From Burkholderiaceae bacterium (lineage in GTDB: Bacteria; Pseudomonadota; Gammaproteobacteria; Burkholderiales; Burkholderiaceae_C), in the NCBI GenBank assembly GCA_019234815.1, contig JAFALA010000034.1, forward strand, positions 1-37,712: a DNA stretch of 37,712 nucleotides, in the 5' to 3' direction. The notes under the pieces are model-generated. The model was given only the letters and a program-made list of their open reading frames with translations, ran no database searches and was not told the DNA's origin. This document shows positions 24,009 through 36,200 of this stretch, piece after piece; position 1 is the stretch's first letter, and each line of letters starts with the position of its first letter. Made by a program: the position numbers and the translations under genes.

Positions 24009-24073
24009 CTTGCGACAATACGACCCACAGCGCCCAACCCCGGGCGCATTGATTTTTTGGAACAGGGTTTTCA

Positions 24074-25015
24074 GTGTTCAAGAACCTGATGGTGTACCGG
24101 ATCGGCGCCGAATGGCAGTCCACGGTCGAAGCGATTGAAGAGCGCCTGCAGACGGCGCGTTTTGTGGAGTGCGGCGCCACGCAGGCGCTGTCCATGGGCT
24201 GGACCGAGCCCCGCGGCATCGCGCACGGCCCGCTGATCGAGGACGTGGGCGGGCACTGGCTGCTCAAGCTGATGGTCGAGCAGCGCGTGCTGCCGGGCTC
24301 GGTGGTGCGCAAGCGCCTGGACGAGATGGCCGAGCGCATCGAGCAGGAAACCGGCCGCAAGCCCGGCAAGAAGGCCAAGCAGGACCTGAAGGACCAGATC
24401 ACGCTGGAGCTGCTGCCCCAGGCCTTCACCAAGCAGAGCAGCGTGCGCGTGTGGATCAACCCGCACGACCGGCTGCTGATGCTGGATGCGGGCTCGATCA
24501 CCAAGGCCGACGAAGTCGTCACACTGCTGACCAAGACCCTGGACGGCTTCTCGGTGCTGCTGCTTCAGACGGCGGAAAGCCCGGCCTCCTGCATGGCCGC
24601 CTGGCTGATGGACGGCGTGCCGCCCGAGGGCTTCAGCATCGACCGCGAGTTGGAGCTGAAGTCCGAAGACCAGATGAAGTCGGTGGTGCGCTACGCCCGC
24701 CATCCGCTGGACACCGAGGAAATCCGCCAGCACCTGACGTCGGGCAAGCGCCCCACCAAGCTGGCGCTGACCTGGCGCGACCGCGTGTCGCTGATGCTGA
24801 CCGACACCTTCACGGTCAAGAAGATCAGCTTTCTCGACCTGGTGTTCGAAGGCAAGGACAAGCCGGCCAAGGACGAGGCCTTCGATGCCGACGCCGCCAT
24901 CGCCACGCTGGAGCTCTCGCAGCTGATTCCGGACCTGATCCATGGCCTGGGCGGCGAGCACGATTTCACGCAGGCGGCGCTCACGGGCTCGCTGATCGAA
25001 AAGGCTGCGGCTTAA
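24074..25015 (+). CDS. rdgC: Recombination-associated protein RdgC
   Basis: A 313-residue nucleoid-associated protein that forms a DNA-encircling dimer and modulates RecA activity. Family marks are the N-terminal MFKNLMVYRIG, CGATQALSMGWTEPRG, QRVLPGSVVRKRLDEMAERIE, KKAKQDLKDQITLELLPQAF, and RVWINPHDRLLMLDAGS; the length matches E. coli RdgC (303). The start is GTG 24074. It is convergent with dusA, and the two stop codons share bases 25013-25014 with no visible terminator. Confidence 0.95.
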   Translation: MFKNLMVYRIGAEWQSTVEAIEERLQTARFVECGATQALSMGWTEPRGIAHGPLIEDVGGHWLLKLMVEQRVLPGSVVRKRLDEMAERIEQETGRKPGKKAKQDLKDQITLELLPQAFTKQSSVRVWINPHDRLLMLDAGSITKADEVVTLLTKTLDGFSVLLLQTAESPASCMAAWLMDGVPPEGFSIDRELELKSEDQMKSVVRYARHPLDTEEIRQHLTSGKRPTKLALTWRDRVSLMLTDTFTVKKISFLDLVFEGKDKPAKDEAFDADAAIATLELSQLIPDLIHGLGGEHDFTQAALTGSLIEKAAA

Positions 25016-26073
25016 AGCGCCGCCGGCTCGGCAGCCTTCTCCAGCGCGGCCAGCCGCGCCTGGGTCGCCAGCGCCTGCACGGTGCGCGGCGCCTCATTTT
25101 TCAGCTTGTGGTCCGACCACACCTGGCGCCAACGCCGCGCGCCGGGCTGGCCGTTCCACAGGCCTAAAGCATGGCGCATGGCCTGCGGCCAGGGTCGTCC
25201 AGCGGCCACGCAACGATCGAGGTAGACCATCCAGTCCTCCTCGACCTGTTCGCGCGACTGCGCCGGGCCCCTCCGGCCCCAGAAACGCTCGTCCCACTGC
25301 GCCATCTGCCAGGGTTCGTGGTAGGCCTGGCGGCCCACCATCACGCCGTCGACATGGTCCAGCTGCACGGCGATCTCGTCGTCGGACTTGATGCCGCCGT
25401 TCAGCGCGATGGTCAGCTGCGGAAACTCCGCCTTGAGCCGGTGCACCAGCTCATAGCGCAACGGCGGGATCTCGCGGTTGTCCTTGGGGCTCAGGCCTTG
25501 CAGCCAGGCATTGCGCGCATGCACGATGAAGACCTCGCAACCGGCCTCCGCCACCTGCCCGACGAAATCGCGCACGAACTCGTAGCGCTCGACCCGATCG
25601 ATGCCGATGCGGTGCTTGACCGTGACGGGAATGGTGACGGCGTCCCGCATGGCCTTGACGCCGTCGGCCACCAGGCCGGGCGCGTCCATCAGGCAGGCAC
25701 CGAACGCGCCCTTCTGCACCCGCTCGCTGGGGCAGCCGCAATTGAGGTTGACCTCGTCATAGCCCCAACGCTCGGCCAGCTTGGCGCAGGCAGCCAGATC
25801 GGCCGGCTCGCTGCCGCCCAGCTGCAAGGCGACCGGGCGCTCCTCGGCGTTGAAGTCCAGATGCCGCCCCTGGTCGCCGAACAGCAGCGCACCGGTGGTG
25901 ACCATCTCGGTGTAAAGCAGCGTATGGCGAGTCAGCAGCCGATGGAAATAGCGGCAATGCCTGTCGGTCCAATCGAGCATGGGGGCGACGGACAGGCGCC
26001 AGGGCGAAAGCGAGGGTGAGGACGAAGGTGATGCTTGCACCGCGGAATTATCCCAAATCACCTTCTGCGCCAC
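25012..26073 (-). CDS. dusA: tRNA-dihydrouridine synthase A
   Basis: An FMN enzyme that reduces uridines 20/20a in the tRNA D-loop using NADPH. DusA marks are RLSVAPMLDWTDRHCRYFHRLL, NLNCGCPSERVQKGAFGACLM with the catalytic Cys, VKHRIGID, FIVHARNAWLQGLSPKDNREIPPL and NGGIKSDDE followed by GVMVGRQAY. I take GTG 26073 as the start: GAAGG overlapping the fhs stop codon is placed nine bases before it. This gives 353 residues, with about 25 extra at the N terminus compared with most DusA proteins, so a later start cannot be excluded. It lies 12 bases after fhs. Confidence 0.93.
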   Translation of the reverse strand: MAQKVIWDNSAVQASPSSSPSLSPWRLSVAPMLDWTDRHCRYFHRLLTRHTLLYTEMVTTGALLFGDQGRHLDFNAEERPVALQLGGSEPADLAACAKLAERWGYDEVNLNCGCPSERVQKGAFGACLMDAPGLVADGVKAMRDAVTIPVTVKHRIGIDRVERYEFVRDFVGQVAEAGCEVFIVHARNAWLQGLSPKDNREIPPLRYELVHRLKAEFPQLTIALNGGIKSDDEIAVQLDHVDGVMVGRQAYHEPWQMAQWDERFWGRRGPAQSREQVEEDWMVYLDRCVAAGRPWPQAMRHALGLWNGQPGARRWRQVWSDHKLKNEAPRTVQALATQARLAALEKAAEPAAL

Positions 26074-26085
26074 CCGGAAAAACCT

Positions 26086-27744
26086 TCAAAACAAACCGCT
26101 GATGCGCCCTGCCGCATCCACGTCGATGCGCTCCGCCGCTGGGTGCTTGGGCAGGCCCGGCATGGTCATGATGTCGCCGCAGATGGCGGTGACGAACTCG
26201 GCGCCGGCGTTCAGGCGCAGTTCGCGGACGCGCAGCACATGCCCTTCGGGCGCACCCAGTTGCGATGGGTCGGCGCTGAACGAGTATTGCGTCTTGGCGA
26301 TGCAGACCGGCAGACGGTCGTAGCCCTGGGCCTGGAATTCGTGCAACTGCTGCTGGGCGCGCGGCTCGAAACTCACCATCGCTGCGCGATAGATCTTGCT
26401 GGCGACGGTGCGGATCTTCTGGTCCAGCGGCAACGCATCGTCGTACAGGCCGCGCGCCTGCGAACTGGCCGTTTCGCAGCACTTGACCACGGCGCGCGCC
26501 AGATCGGCCGCGCCGGCGCCGCCCTCGCCCCAGTGCGTGGCCAGCACGCATTCAACGCCCCAGGCGGCGCACTGGCGCGCCAGCAGGGCCAGTTCTTCGT
26601 CGGTGTCGGCATCGAAGCGGTTGATGGCGACGATAACGGGCAACCCGTGATGCTGGCTCAGGTTCTCGACGTGGCGCTGCAGGTTCACCATGCCCGCCTC
26701 CAGCGCGGCCAGGCCCTGCAGGCGTCCGCCATGGTGCTTGAGCGCGCGCACCGTCGCGACCAGCACCGCGCAGGCGGGCTTGAGGCTGGCCTTGCGGCAC
26801 TTGATGTCCATGAATTTCTCGGCGCCCAGGTCGGCGCCGAAGCCCGCTTCGGTCACGACGTAATCGGCCAGCTTCAAGGCGGTGCGCGTGGCAATGACGG
26901 AATTGCAACCGTGCGCAATGTTGGCGAACGGGCCGCCGTGCACAAAGGCCGGATTGCCTTCCAGCGTCTGCACCAAGTTCGGCGCCAGCGCGTCTTTGAG
27001 CAGGGCCGCCATGGCGCCATCGGCCTTGAGGTCGCGCGCCGTGACGGGCTGCCTGGCCGCCGTATAGCCGACCACGATGCGGCCCAGCCGCTCCTTCAGG
27101 TCCGACAGCGAGGCGGACAGGCACAGGATGGCCATCACTTCGGAAGCCACGACGATGTCGAAGCCATCCTCGCGCGGATAGCCGTTGCCCGACCCGCCCA
27201 GGGCCACCATGATGTGGCGCAGCGCCCTGTCGTTCATGTCGACGACGCGGCGCCAAGTGATGCGGCGCACGTCCAGGCCCAGGGCGTTGCCGTGGTGGAT
27301 GTGGTTGTCCAGCATGGCGGCCAGCAGGTTGTGGGCCAGCGCGATGGCGTGGAAGTCGCCGGTGAAGTGAAGGTTGATGTCCTCCATGGGCACTACCTGC
27401 GCATGGCCGCCACCGGCTGCCCCGCCCTTCATGCCGAAGCATGGGCCCAGTGAGGGCTCGCGCAGGCAGATCATGGCGCGCTTGCCGATGTGGTTGAGGC
27501 CATCGCCCAGGCCCACGGTCGTGGTGGTCTTGCCCTCGCCGGGCGGCGTGGGCGTGATGGCGGTGACCAGCACCAGATGCCCGTCGGGCCGATCCGCCAG
27601 CGTGGCGATGTGGTCCAGGCTCAGCTTGGCCTTGAAGTGGCCGTAGGGACTCAAGGCCTCCTGCGGCAGGCCCAGGCGCGCCTGCGCCAAGGGCAAGATC
27701 TGCTGCAGTTGTGCAGCCTGGGCGATCTCGATGTCGGTCGGCAT
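26086..27744 (-). CDS. fhs: Formate--tetrahydrofolate ligase
   Basis: ATP-dependent synthesis of 10-formyl-tetrahydrofolate from formate, feeding one-carbon metabolism. The 552-residue protein has the expected length. It shows [21 protein letters not shown] (P-loop, about 61-81), [36 protein letters not shown] in the substrate region, and [16 protein letters not shown]. The C-terminal [14 protein letters not shown] and [21 protein letters not shown] are also typical. It is flanked at 12 bases on each side by the HIBCH-like gene and dusA, which suggests one transcript, although the functions are unrelated. Confidence 0.96.
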   Translation of the reverse strand: MPTDIEIAQAAQLQQILPLAQARLGLPQEALSPYGHFKAKLSLDHIATLADRPDGHLVLVTAITPTPPGEGKTTTTVGLGDGLNHIGKRAMICLREPSLGPCFGMKGGAAGGGHAQVVPMEDINLHFTGDFHAIALAHNLLAAMLDNHIHHGNALGLDVRRITWRRVVDMNDRALRHIMVALGGSGNGYPREDGFDIVVASEVMAILCLSASLSDLKERLGRIVVGYTAARQPVTARDLKADGAMAALLKDALAPNLVQTLEGNPAFVHGGPFANIAHGCNSVIATRTALKLADYVVTEAGFGADLGAEKFMDIKCRKASLKPACAVLVATVRALKHHGGRLQGLAALEAGMVNLQRHVENLSQHHGLPVIVAINRFDADTDEELALLARQCAAWGVECVLATHWGEGGAGAADLARAVVKCCETASSQARGLYDDALPLDQKIRTVASKIYRAAMVSFEPRAQQQLHEFQAQGYDRLPVCIAKTQYSFSADPSQLGAPEGHVLRVRELRLNAGAEFVTAICGDIMTMPGLPKHPAAERIDVDAAGRISGLF

Positions 27745-27756
27745 GCGCGGCTCCGC

Positions 27757-28875
27757 TCAGGCCAGGTCGCGCAAGGGATGTGTCTGCGCGGTCCAGGGGC
27801 TCTTGAAGAAGGCCTGCACCATCTCGGGCGTGACGTCTTCGATGCGGGCCGGGTTCCAGCGCGGCGCGTGGTCCTTGTCGACGGCCAGGGCGCGCACGCC
27901 TTCGACCGTTTCGCTGGCGGCCCCGGGGCGCAGGTGGAAACAGGCGTGCACCATGTCGCGCTCCATGCGCAGGTCCTCGGCCAGGCTCATGCGGCGGGCG
28001 CGGCGGACCTGCTCCAGGGTCACGGCCATCATCAGCGGCGAGCGCTTGCGCAGCGCGGCCAGGGTTTCCTGCGACCAGGCATCGGGCGCGGCGGCCAGCG
28101 AGGCCATGATGCCCGCCACGTCAGGCTGCGAGAAATGCCGGCTGACGCTGTCGCACTGGTCCGCAAAGTGACTAACCGGCGCCAGGTCGGCGCGCTCCAT
28201 CACCGTGGCCACGACGTGCTCGGCGCTGGTCTGCTCACCATGGCGCAAGGCCTCAATCAGGCAGGGCAAGTGTTCGCTGCGCACAAACACGTCGCCGAGG
28301 TTCAGGGCGATGGCATCGCCCGCGCCCAGCACCTGGCCCGTCAGCGCCAGCCATTCGCCGACATGGCCGGGGCACTGGCCCAGGAAATGCCCGCCGCCCA
28401 CGTCAGGGAAGAGGCCGATGTTGGTCTCGGGCATGGCCAACTTGGAATGCTCGGTCAACACGCGCAGCTTGGCGCCCTGGCTGATACCCATGCCGCCGCC
28501 CATCACCACGCCGTCCATCAGCGCCAGGGTCGGCTTGGGATAGTTGTGGATCAGGTGGTTGAGCCGGTATTCCTCGGTGAAGAAATCGTCGAGCGCGCTG
28601 TCGCCCGCGAGAGCGGCCTGGTGGAAGAAACGGATGTCGCCGCCAGCGCAGAACGCGGCCGGCTTGCCCTCGCGGCCGGCGCCCAGCAGGACCACGGCCT
28701 GGATCGCCGCATCGTGCTTCCACGCGTTCAGCAAGGTGGTGATGTCGCGGATCATGGCCAGCGACAGTGCGTTCAAGGCAGTTGCGCGATTCAGCGTGAT
28801 CAGGCCCACACAGCCATTGACTTCGGCCAGGATCTGGCCTTCAGCGCAAAGTTCGGGGATCACTGCGACATTCAT
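27757..28875 (-). CDS. Enoyl-CoA hydratase/isomerase family protein, 3-hydroxyisobutyryl-CoA hydrolase type
   Basis: A 372-residue crotonase-fold protein; the length and sequence point to the 3-hydroxyisobutyryl-CoA hydrolase branch, which releases 3-hydroxyisobutyrate in valine breakdown. Marks are FCAGGDIRFF (oxyanion hole), LMDGVVMGGGMGISQGAKLRV, and the HIBCH motif MPETNIGLFPDVGGGHFL with the catalytic Glu. The C-terminal KRSPLMMAVTLEQVRRARRMSLAEDLRMERDMV and GVRALAVDKDHAPRWNP are also typical. I start at ATG 28875, which has GGAG nearby; ATG 28887 is in frame. It follows the EamA gene by 29 bases and precedes fhs by 12. Confidence 0.9.
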   Translation of the reverse strand: MNVAVIPELCAEGQILAEVNGCVGLITLNRATALNALSLAMIRDITTLLNAWKHDAAIQAVVLLGAGREGKPAAFCAGGDIRFFHQAALAGDSALDDFFTEEYRLNHLIHNYPKPTLALMDGVVMGGGMGISQGAKLRVLTEHSKLAMPETNIGLFPDVGGGHFLGQCPGHVGEWLALTGQVLGAGDAIALNLGDVFVRSEHLPCLIEALRHGEQTSAEHVVATVMERADLAPVSHFADQCDSVSRHFSQPDVAGIMASLAAAPDAWSQETLAALRKRSPLMMAVTLEQVRRARRMSLAEDLRMERDMVHACFHLRPGAASETVEGVRALAVDKDHAPRWNPARIEDVTPEMVQAFFKSPWTAQTHPLRDLA

Positions 28876-28904
28876 GTCCAACTCCATCCAATCCAATCCA
28901 ATCG

Positions 28905-29813
28905 TCAAAAAGCCTGGGCCGCCGCGCCCGCGCGCCATCCCAGCCATTCATTGCCCACCAGGGCAGCCAGTACCATAGCACCGCCAGTGAGCGTCGCGCC
29001 GGCCGGCACCTCGCCGGCGCCCAGCCAGGCCCACAGGACGCCGAACACCACCTCCAGCAAACCCAGCAGCGCGATTTCCGGCGCCGCCAGCACGCGGGCC
29101 AGATGCACCACCAGCAAACAAGGCAAGGCCAACTGGAAGCAACCCATGCCGGCCAGCAGCAGCAGATCCCGGTGCGTGGCCGCCAAGGGCCAGGCCAGGG
29201 GCAGGCAGATCAAGGCCGACAGCAGCGCGCCGAGCAGCACCGCCAGCAGCATGTCGTCCGGCGCGTCCTGCTGCGTCCGGCTTGCAGCAGGCCGGCTGTG
29301 ATGCTGCAGCAGCGTCCAATTGCTGGCCGCCGCCAAGGGCACGCACAAGGCCACCAGCATGCCCCGCAGGCCTTGAACGCCGCCCTGCATCTGCTGGCCA
29401 AACATCCAGGCAATGCCGGCGCTGCCGAGCACGATGGCGGCCCAGGTGCGCGCCGGCAGGCGGTGGTGCAGGAACAAGCGCGCAAACAGCGCCGTCATCA
29501 AGGGCCCCAGCGCCATGGTCACCAGCACCTGCGCTACGGTGGTCAAGGTCAGTGCCACCATGAAGGCAGTGAACATCACGCACCAGCACAGGCCCGAGGC
29601 CCACACGCGCCGCGAGGCCCGCAAGACCTGACCCCACAGCGCCGGCCCCCGCATGGCGCACAGGACCGCGCACAGGCACAGCGCATTGAAGCCGCTGCGC
29701 CAGAACGTCACCTCGAAGCTGCGCGCATGCTCCAGCTGCCGCGTCACCACCCCCGCCGTACTCCACATCAGGGTGATCAACACCATCAGTACGACGGCTC
29801 GTCTATGGGTCAT
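28905..29813 (-). CDS. EamA/DMT-family transporter
   Basis: A 302-residue inner-membrane protein with about ten hydrophobic segments in two EamA repeats (first ~10-135, second ~155-295). The N terminus VVLMVLITLMWSTAGVVTRQLE, FWRSGFNALCLCAVL, and LEVVFGVLWAWLGAGEVPAGATLTGGAMVL near the end are typical of drug/metabolite exporters. The substrate is not predictable. I use ATG 29813; a TTG further up is unlikely. The start lies only nine bases past a hairpin that also serves the end of typA, and the only Shine-Dalgarno-like bases (AAAGG) are in that hairpin's loop region. That may limit its translation. Confidence 0.88.
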   Translation of the reverse strand: MTHRRAVVLMVLITLMWSTAGVVTRQLEHARSFEVTFWRSGFNALCLCAVLCAMRGPALWGQVLRASRRVWASGLCWCVMFTAFMVALTLTTVAQVLVTMALGPLMTALFARLFLHHRLPARTWAAIVLGSAGIAWMFGQQMQGGVQGLRGMLVALCVPLAAASNWTLLQHHSRPAASRTQQDAPDDMLLAVLLGALLSALICLPLAWPLAATHRDLLLLAGMGCFQLALPCLLVVHLARVLAAPEIALLGLLEVVFGVLWAWLGAGEVPAGATLTGGAMVLAALVGNEWLGWRAGAAAQAF

Positions 29814-29820
29814 GAAGTAA

Positions 29821-29840
29821 AGCGCGCCTTTCGGCGCGCG
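29821..29840 (-). terminator. Hairpin after typA, upstream of the EamA gene
   Basis: On the minus strand GCGCGCC pairs with GGCGCGC around GAAA (29822-29839), followed by CTTTACTT. It lies 50-68 bases beyond the typA stop and just before the EamA start. The T-run is weak, so it may terminate only partly. Confidence 0.5.
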
Positions 29841-29858
29841 CAATTCAATTTCTGACTG

Positions 29859-29875
29859 GCCCCTCCAGGAGGGGC
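29859..29875. repeat. Short GC-rich palindrome after typA
   Basis: GCCCCTCC and GGAGGGGC form an eight-base palindrome with a single central base, 14 bases past the typA stop. With the hairpin at 29821 it could help end or stabilise the typA transcript. Confidence 0.45.
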
Positions 29876-29888
29876 AGGGAAAGCGTCC

Positions 29889-31712
<1,824 letters not shown>

Positions 31713-31738
31713 AACAAACTCGCTTCTGAACTGGTGTG

Positions 31739-32731
31739 TCAAGCTGCCGCGGCGCTTGACGGAATCTCTTGCGGCGCCGCCTGCGCCATGGGCCGGGGCT
31801 GAATCAGGGACTCGACCTCCTGCGGACTGAGCAGGCGGTCGGCGATCAACTCGCCTGCCTTCACATGCGCGCTGCCGAGCAGCGCCTTGGGATCGGGACC
31901 GTAGACCCGGACCTGCGGCATGTCGGCCTGGTTCACCCGGCGCCGCAGGCCCGAGAGAAACCGGCCCGCTTCACTGCCCTCCAGGCGCAGCGCGGGCCAG
32001 TCGGCCAGCAGCGCGTCCGGCGGCCGCAGCATGGACTCGCGCTCCGCCTCGGTCATGGCGGCCAGCGCGTCCAGGCTGATGGCCTGCGCCACATCCAAGG
32101 GGCCACTGCCAGTGCGGCGCAAGGCGCTCAGGTGCGCGCCGCAGCCCAGCTTGCGCCCGATGTCCTCACCCAAGGTGCGGATGTAAGTGCCCTTGGAGCA
32201 GCGTACGGCGATCTTCAGGTCCTCATCAGACCACTCAAGAATGTCAATGGCATGAATCGTGACACGCCGCGGCGCGCGCTCGATCTCGATGCCCTGGCGC
32301 GCGTAGTCGTACAAGGCCCGGCCTTCGTGCTTGAGCGCCGAATGCATGGGGGGAATCTGGTCGATCGCGCCGGTGAACGCAGCGCAGGCCGCCTCGACCT
32401 GCTCGCGCGTCACCGCCACGGGCAGGCGCTCCAGCACCTCGCCCTCGCCATCGCCGGTGCTGGTGCGCACGCCCAGCTGCAGCGTGGCCTCGTAACGCTT
32501 GTCGGCCTCCAGGCTGACCTGGCTGAACTTGGTCGCGGCGCCGAAGCACAAGGGCAGCAGGCCGGTGGCCAGCGGATCGAGGGTGCCCGTATGGCCCGCC
32601 TTCTCGGCGCGCAGCAGCCACTTGACCTTCTGCAAGGCATCGTTGCTGGACAGGCCCAGAGGCTTGTCCAGCAGCAGCACGCCGTGCACGGGACGGCGTG
32701 TGATGCGTTGGCGCTGCGGTCTTGCGGTCAT
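31739..32731 (-). CDS. truB: tRNA pseudouridine(55) synthase TruB
   Basis: Converts U55 in the T-loop of tRNAs to pseudouridine. The 330-residue protein shows [21 protein letters not shown], the catalytic [19 protein letters not shown] with Asp, [21 protein letters not shown], and [30 protein letters not shown]. The C terminus has a PUA-like extension ending in alanines. It follows rbfA by nine bases, the usual order in this operon. Confidence 0.96.
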   Translation of the reverse strand: MTARPQRQRITRRPVHGVLLLDKPLGLSSNDALQKVKWLLRAEKAGHTGTLDPLATGLLPLCFGAATKFSQVSLEADKRYEATLQLGVRTSTGDGEGEVLERLPVAVTREQVEAACAAFTGAIDQIPPMHSALKHEGRALYDYARQGIEIERAPRRVTIHAIDILEWSDEDLKIAVRCSKGTYIRTLGEDIGRKLGCGAHLSALRRTGSGPLDVAQAISLDALAAMTEAERESMLRPPDALLADWPALRLEGSEAGRFLSGLRRRVNQADMPQVRVYGPDPKALLGSAHVKAGELIADRLLSPQEVESLIQPRPMAQAAPQEIPSSAAAA

Positions 32732-32740
32732 GACAAGTTC

Positions 32741-33121
32741 TTAGTCGTTACGGTCGTCGTCATCCAGGGCGCGCTGGGCATTGGCCTTGGAGATCAGGGC
32801 GCTCAGCTCGGCGGCGCGTTCAATGGTGCGGTCGAAGTGGAAGTGCAGGGTCGGGACGGTGTGGATCTGCAGACGCTTGAACAGGCCGTTGCGCAGGAAG
32901 CCGGCGGCCTCGTTGAGCGCCGCCTCGGTGGCCTCGGGCTCGCCGACCAGCACCGAGAAATACACCTTGGCGTGCGCGTAGTCGGGCGTCACCTCCACGG
33001 CATTGAGGGTCGGCATCTGGATGCGCGGGTCCTTGAGCTCGCGGATCAGCTCCGACAGATCGCGCTGGATCTGGTCGGCCACGCGGAAACCGCGGTTGGG
33101 AATGGAACGCTTGTGTCGCAT
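32741..33121 (-). CDS. rbfA: 30S ribosome-binding factor RbfA
   Basis: A cold-shock and maturation factor that binds immature 30S subunits near the 16S 5' helix. The 126-residue KH-fold protein starts [26 protein letters not shown] and has [22 protein letters not shown], and [20 protein letters not shown] start at ATG 33121, since the N-terminal sequence from there matches RbfA and the longer frame does not. It is separated from infB by 132 bases that contain a large hairpin. Confidence 0.95.
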   Translation of the reverse strand: MRHKRSIPNRGFRVADQIQRDLSELIRELKDPRIQMPTLNAVEVTPDYAHAKVYFSVLVGEPEATEAALNEAAGFLRNGLFKRLQIHTVPTLHFHFDRTIERAAELSALISKANAQRALDDDDRND

Positions 33122-33171
33122 ATCTGTCGTGTCGCCTTGCCTGAATGACGCTTCCTGAGCGTCCAAGTACA

Positions 33172-33209
33172 AACCCCGCCCTCAGTGAGATGACTGAGAC
33201 GCGGGGGTT
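33172..33209 (-). terminator. Long hairpin between infB and rbfA
   Basis: AACCCCGC (33172-33179) pairs with GCGGGGGTT (33201-33209) and, inside, CTCAG (33181-33185) with CTGAG (33194-33198), leaving an eight-base loop. Read on the minus strand the stem is followed by TTTGTACTT. It may be a partial terminator or an RNA-processing site that sets rbfA-truB-typA levels below infB. Confidence 0.5.
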
Positions 33210-33253
33210 GCACAAAGCGGCGCACGCCTTCGCGCGCGCCCAAGGCCCTGGCT

Positions 33254-36200
33254 TTACAGCGTCCGAGCCACTTCCTTGATCTCGAAGAATTCCAACTGAT
33301 CGCCCTCGGCAATGTCGTTGTAGTTCTTGAGCTTGATACCGCACTCGAAACCTTCGCGCACTTCCTTGACGTCGTCCTTCATGCGCTTGAGCGAATCGAT
33401 CTCGCCGGTATAGACCACGACGTTGTCGCGCAGCAGGCGGAAGCGCGAGCTGCGGGTGACGTGACCGTCGGTGATCATGCAACCTGCCACCGTGCCGATC
33501 TTGGAGGCCACGAACACGGTGCGGATCTCCGCCATGCCGATGACTTCTTCCTTCTGCTCGGGCGCCAGCATGCCGGCCATCGCGGCCTTGATCTCGTCCA
33601 CCGCGTCGTAAATGATGTTGTAGTAGCGCAGATCGACGGCGTTGTGCTCGGCCAGCTTGCGCGCGCCGGCATCGGCACGCACGTTGAAGCCGATGATGAC
33701 GGCCTTGGAGGCGATTGCCAGGTTGACGTCCGACTCGCTGATGCCGCCGACCGCCGCGTGCACGATCTGCACCTTGACCTCGTCGGTCGAGAGCTTGAGC
33801 AGCGACGCCGCCAGCGCTTCCTGCGACCCCTGCACGTCGGCCTTGATGATCAAGGGCAGATTCTGCACATCGCCGGCGGACATGTTCTCGAACATATTCT
33901 CCAGCTTGGCGGCCTGCTGCTTGGCCAGCTTGACGTCGCGGTACTTGCCGGAACGGAAGGTGGCGATTTCACGGGCGCGGCGCTCGTCGGCCAGCACCAT
34001 GAATTCGTCGCCGGCCTGCGGCACTTCGGTCAGGCCCTGGATCTCCACCGGGATGGACGGGCCGGCCGACTGCGTGGCCTTGCCATCTTCGTCCAGCATG
34101 GCGCGCACGCGGCCATAGGTCGAACCGGCCAGCACCACGTCGCCGCGCTTGAGCGTGCCGGACTGCACCAGCACGGTCGCGACCGGACCGCGGCCCTTGT
34201 CGAGCTGCGCTTCGATGACGAGGCCCTTGGCCATCGAGTCTTCGGGCGCCTTCAACTCCAGCACCTCGGCCTGCAGCAGCACCTGCTCAAGCAGGTCGTC
34301 GATGCCCTGGCCGGTCTTGGCCGACACGCCGACAAACGGCGAGTCGCCGCCGAACTCTTCCGGCACCACCTCCTCAGCCACCAACTCGCTCTTGACGCGC
34401 TCCATGTTGGCGTCGGGCTTGTCGATCTTGGTCACGGCCACGACCAGGGGCACGCCGGCCGCCTTGGCATGGTGGATGGCTTCCTTGGTCTGCGGCATCA
34501 CGCCGTCGTCGGCAGCCACCACCAGGATGACGATGTCGGTGGCCTTGGCACCGCGCGCACGCATGGCCGTGAAGGCCTCGTGACCCGGGGTGTCGAGGAA
34601 GGTGATCGTGCCGCGCGGCGTATCGACGTGATAGGCGCCGATGTGCTGCGTGATGCCGCCGGCTTCGCCCGCCGCCACACGGGCACGGCGGATGTAGTCC
34701 AGCAGCGAGGTCTTGCCGTGGTCGACGTGGCCCATGACGGTGACCACCGGCGCGCGCGGCAGCACTTCGTGCGCCTGGTCGGCCGAGGCGCCCTCTTCTT
34801 CCAGGAAGGCATCGGGATCGTCGAGCTTGGCGGCGAAGGCCTTGTGGCCCATTTCCTCCACCAGGATCATGGCGGTTTCCTGATCCAGCTGCTGGTTGAT
34901 GGTGACCATCTGGCCCAGCTTCATCAGTTGCTTGATGAGTTCGGACGCCTTGATCGACATCTTGTGCGCCAGATCGGCCACCGAGATGGTCTCAGGCACA
35001 TGAACCTCTTGCACCACCGGTTCCGTCGGTGCGACGAACGTGGATGTCGACTGCTGGCCGCGGTCGTTGCGGTCGCCACGGCGACCGCCGCCCTTGGGCG
35101 CGCGCCAGCCAGCGCCGGCACCGGGAGCGCCCGGACGGCTGCCGGCACCGGGACCGTCGCTGCGGCCCTTGACGGCGCCGCGCTTCTTGGGATCGTCGGC
35201 CCAGCTGCTGGACAGCTTTTCGCTTTTGACCGACTTCTTGTCGCCGGGCTTGGCGGACGGCGCGGCTGCACCGGCGGTGGCCGGCGCATTGGGCGCGCCA
35301 GCCTTCTTGTGGATGGTGCCCTTGATTTCCTTGGCAGGCTCGGCCTTGGGCTCTTCCTTCTTCGCAACCAGCACCTTCTTGGGCGCGTTCATCATGGCGC
35401 GAATGGCAGCGGCCTCGGCCTCGGCGGCCTTGCGGCGACGCTCGAGTTCGGCTTGCTTCTGCTTCTCCTCGGCACCCACGTCGACCGCCTTGACCACGCG
35501 GATGGCGGGCTTGGGGGCTTCGACTGCGGGAGCTGCTGGCGCGGGTGTTGCGACTGCCGCAACAGCGGGCGCGGCGACCTCGGCCGCTGGAGCAACTGCA
35601 GGCGCGGCCTTGGCGGCCGACGCGCGGCGGGCATCGTTGATGGCCTTGGCAGCAGCCTCAGCCTCAGCCTTGGCACCGGCCTTGGCGTCAGCCTTGGCCG
35701 ACTTCGCGGCAGCTTCCGCAGCCACCTTGGCGGCGTCGTCTGCGGCGGCCTTGGCGGCGGCCTCTTCAGCAGCACGCGCTTCTGCCTCGCGGCGACGCTG
35801 TTCTTCAGCCTCGCGTGCACGGGCCTCGGCTTCTTCGCGCTCACGCACGCGCGCTGCCAGCTCTTCTTCCTGGCGTCGCAGGGCCTCGGCTTGCGCCTGG
35901 GCTTCTTCCTCGCGGCGCTGCAGGTCGGCTTCCTCCGCCGCTTGCGCGCTGGCCTCGTCGGCACCGCTGGCATCATCGCGCTTGACGAAGACGCGCTTCT
36001 TGCGCACTTCGACCTGGATGGTGCGCGCCTTGCCGCTGGCATCCGCCTGCTTGATCTCGCTGGTGGATTTGCGCGTCAGGGTGATCTTCTTGCGATCGGC
36101 AGCACCGGTTCCATGCGCCACGCGCAAATAGTCCAGCAAGCGCTCTTTGTCGGCCTCAGTCAGGGCGTCATCGGCAGACGCCTTCTTGACGCCAGCAGCT

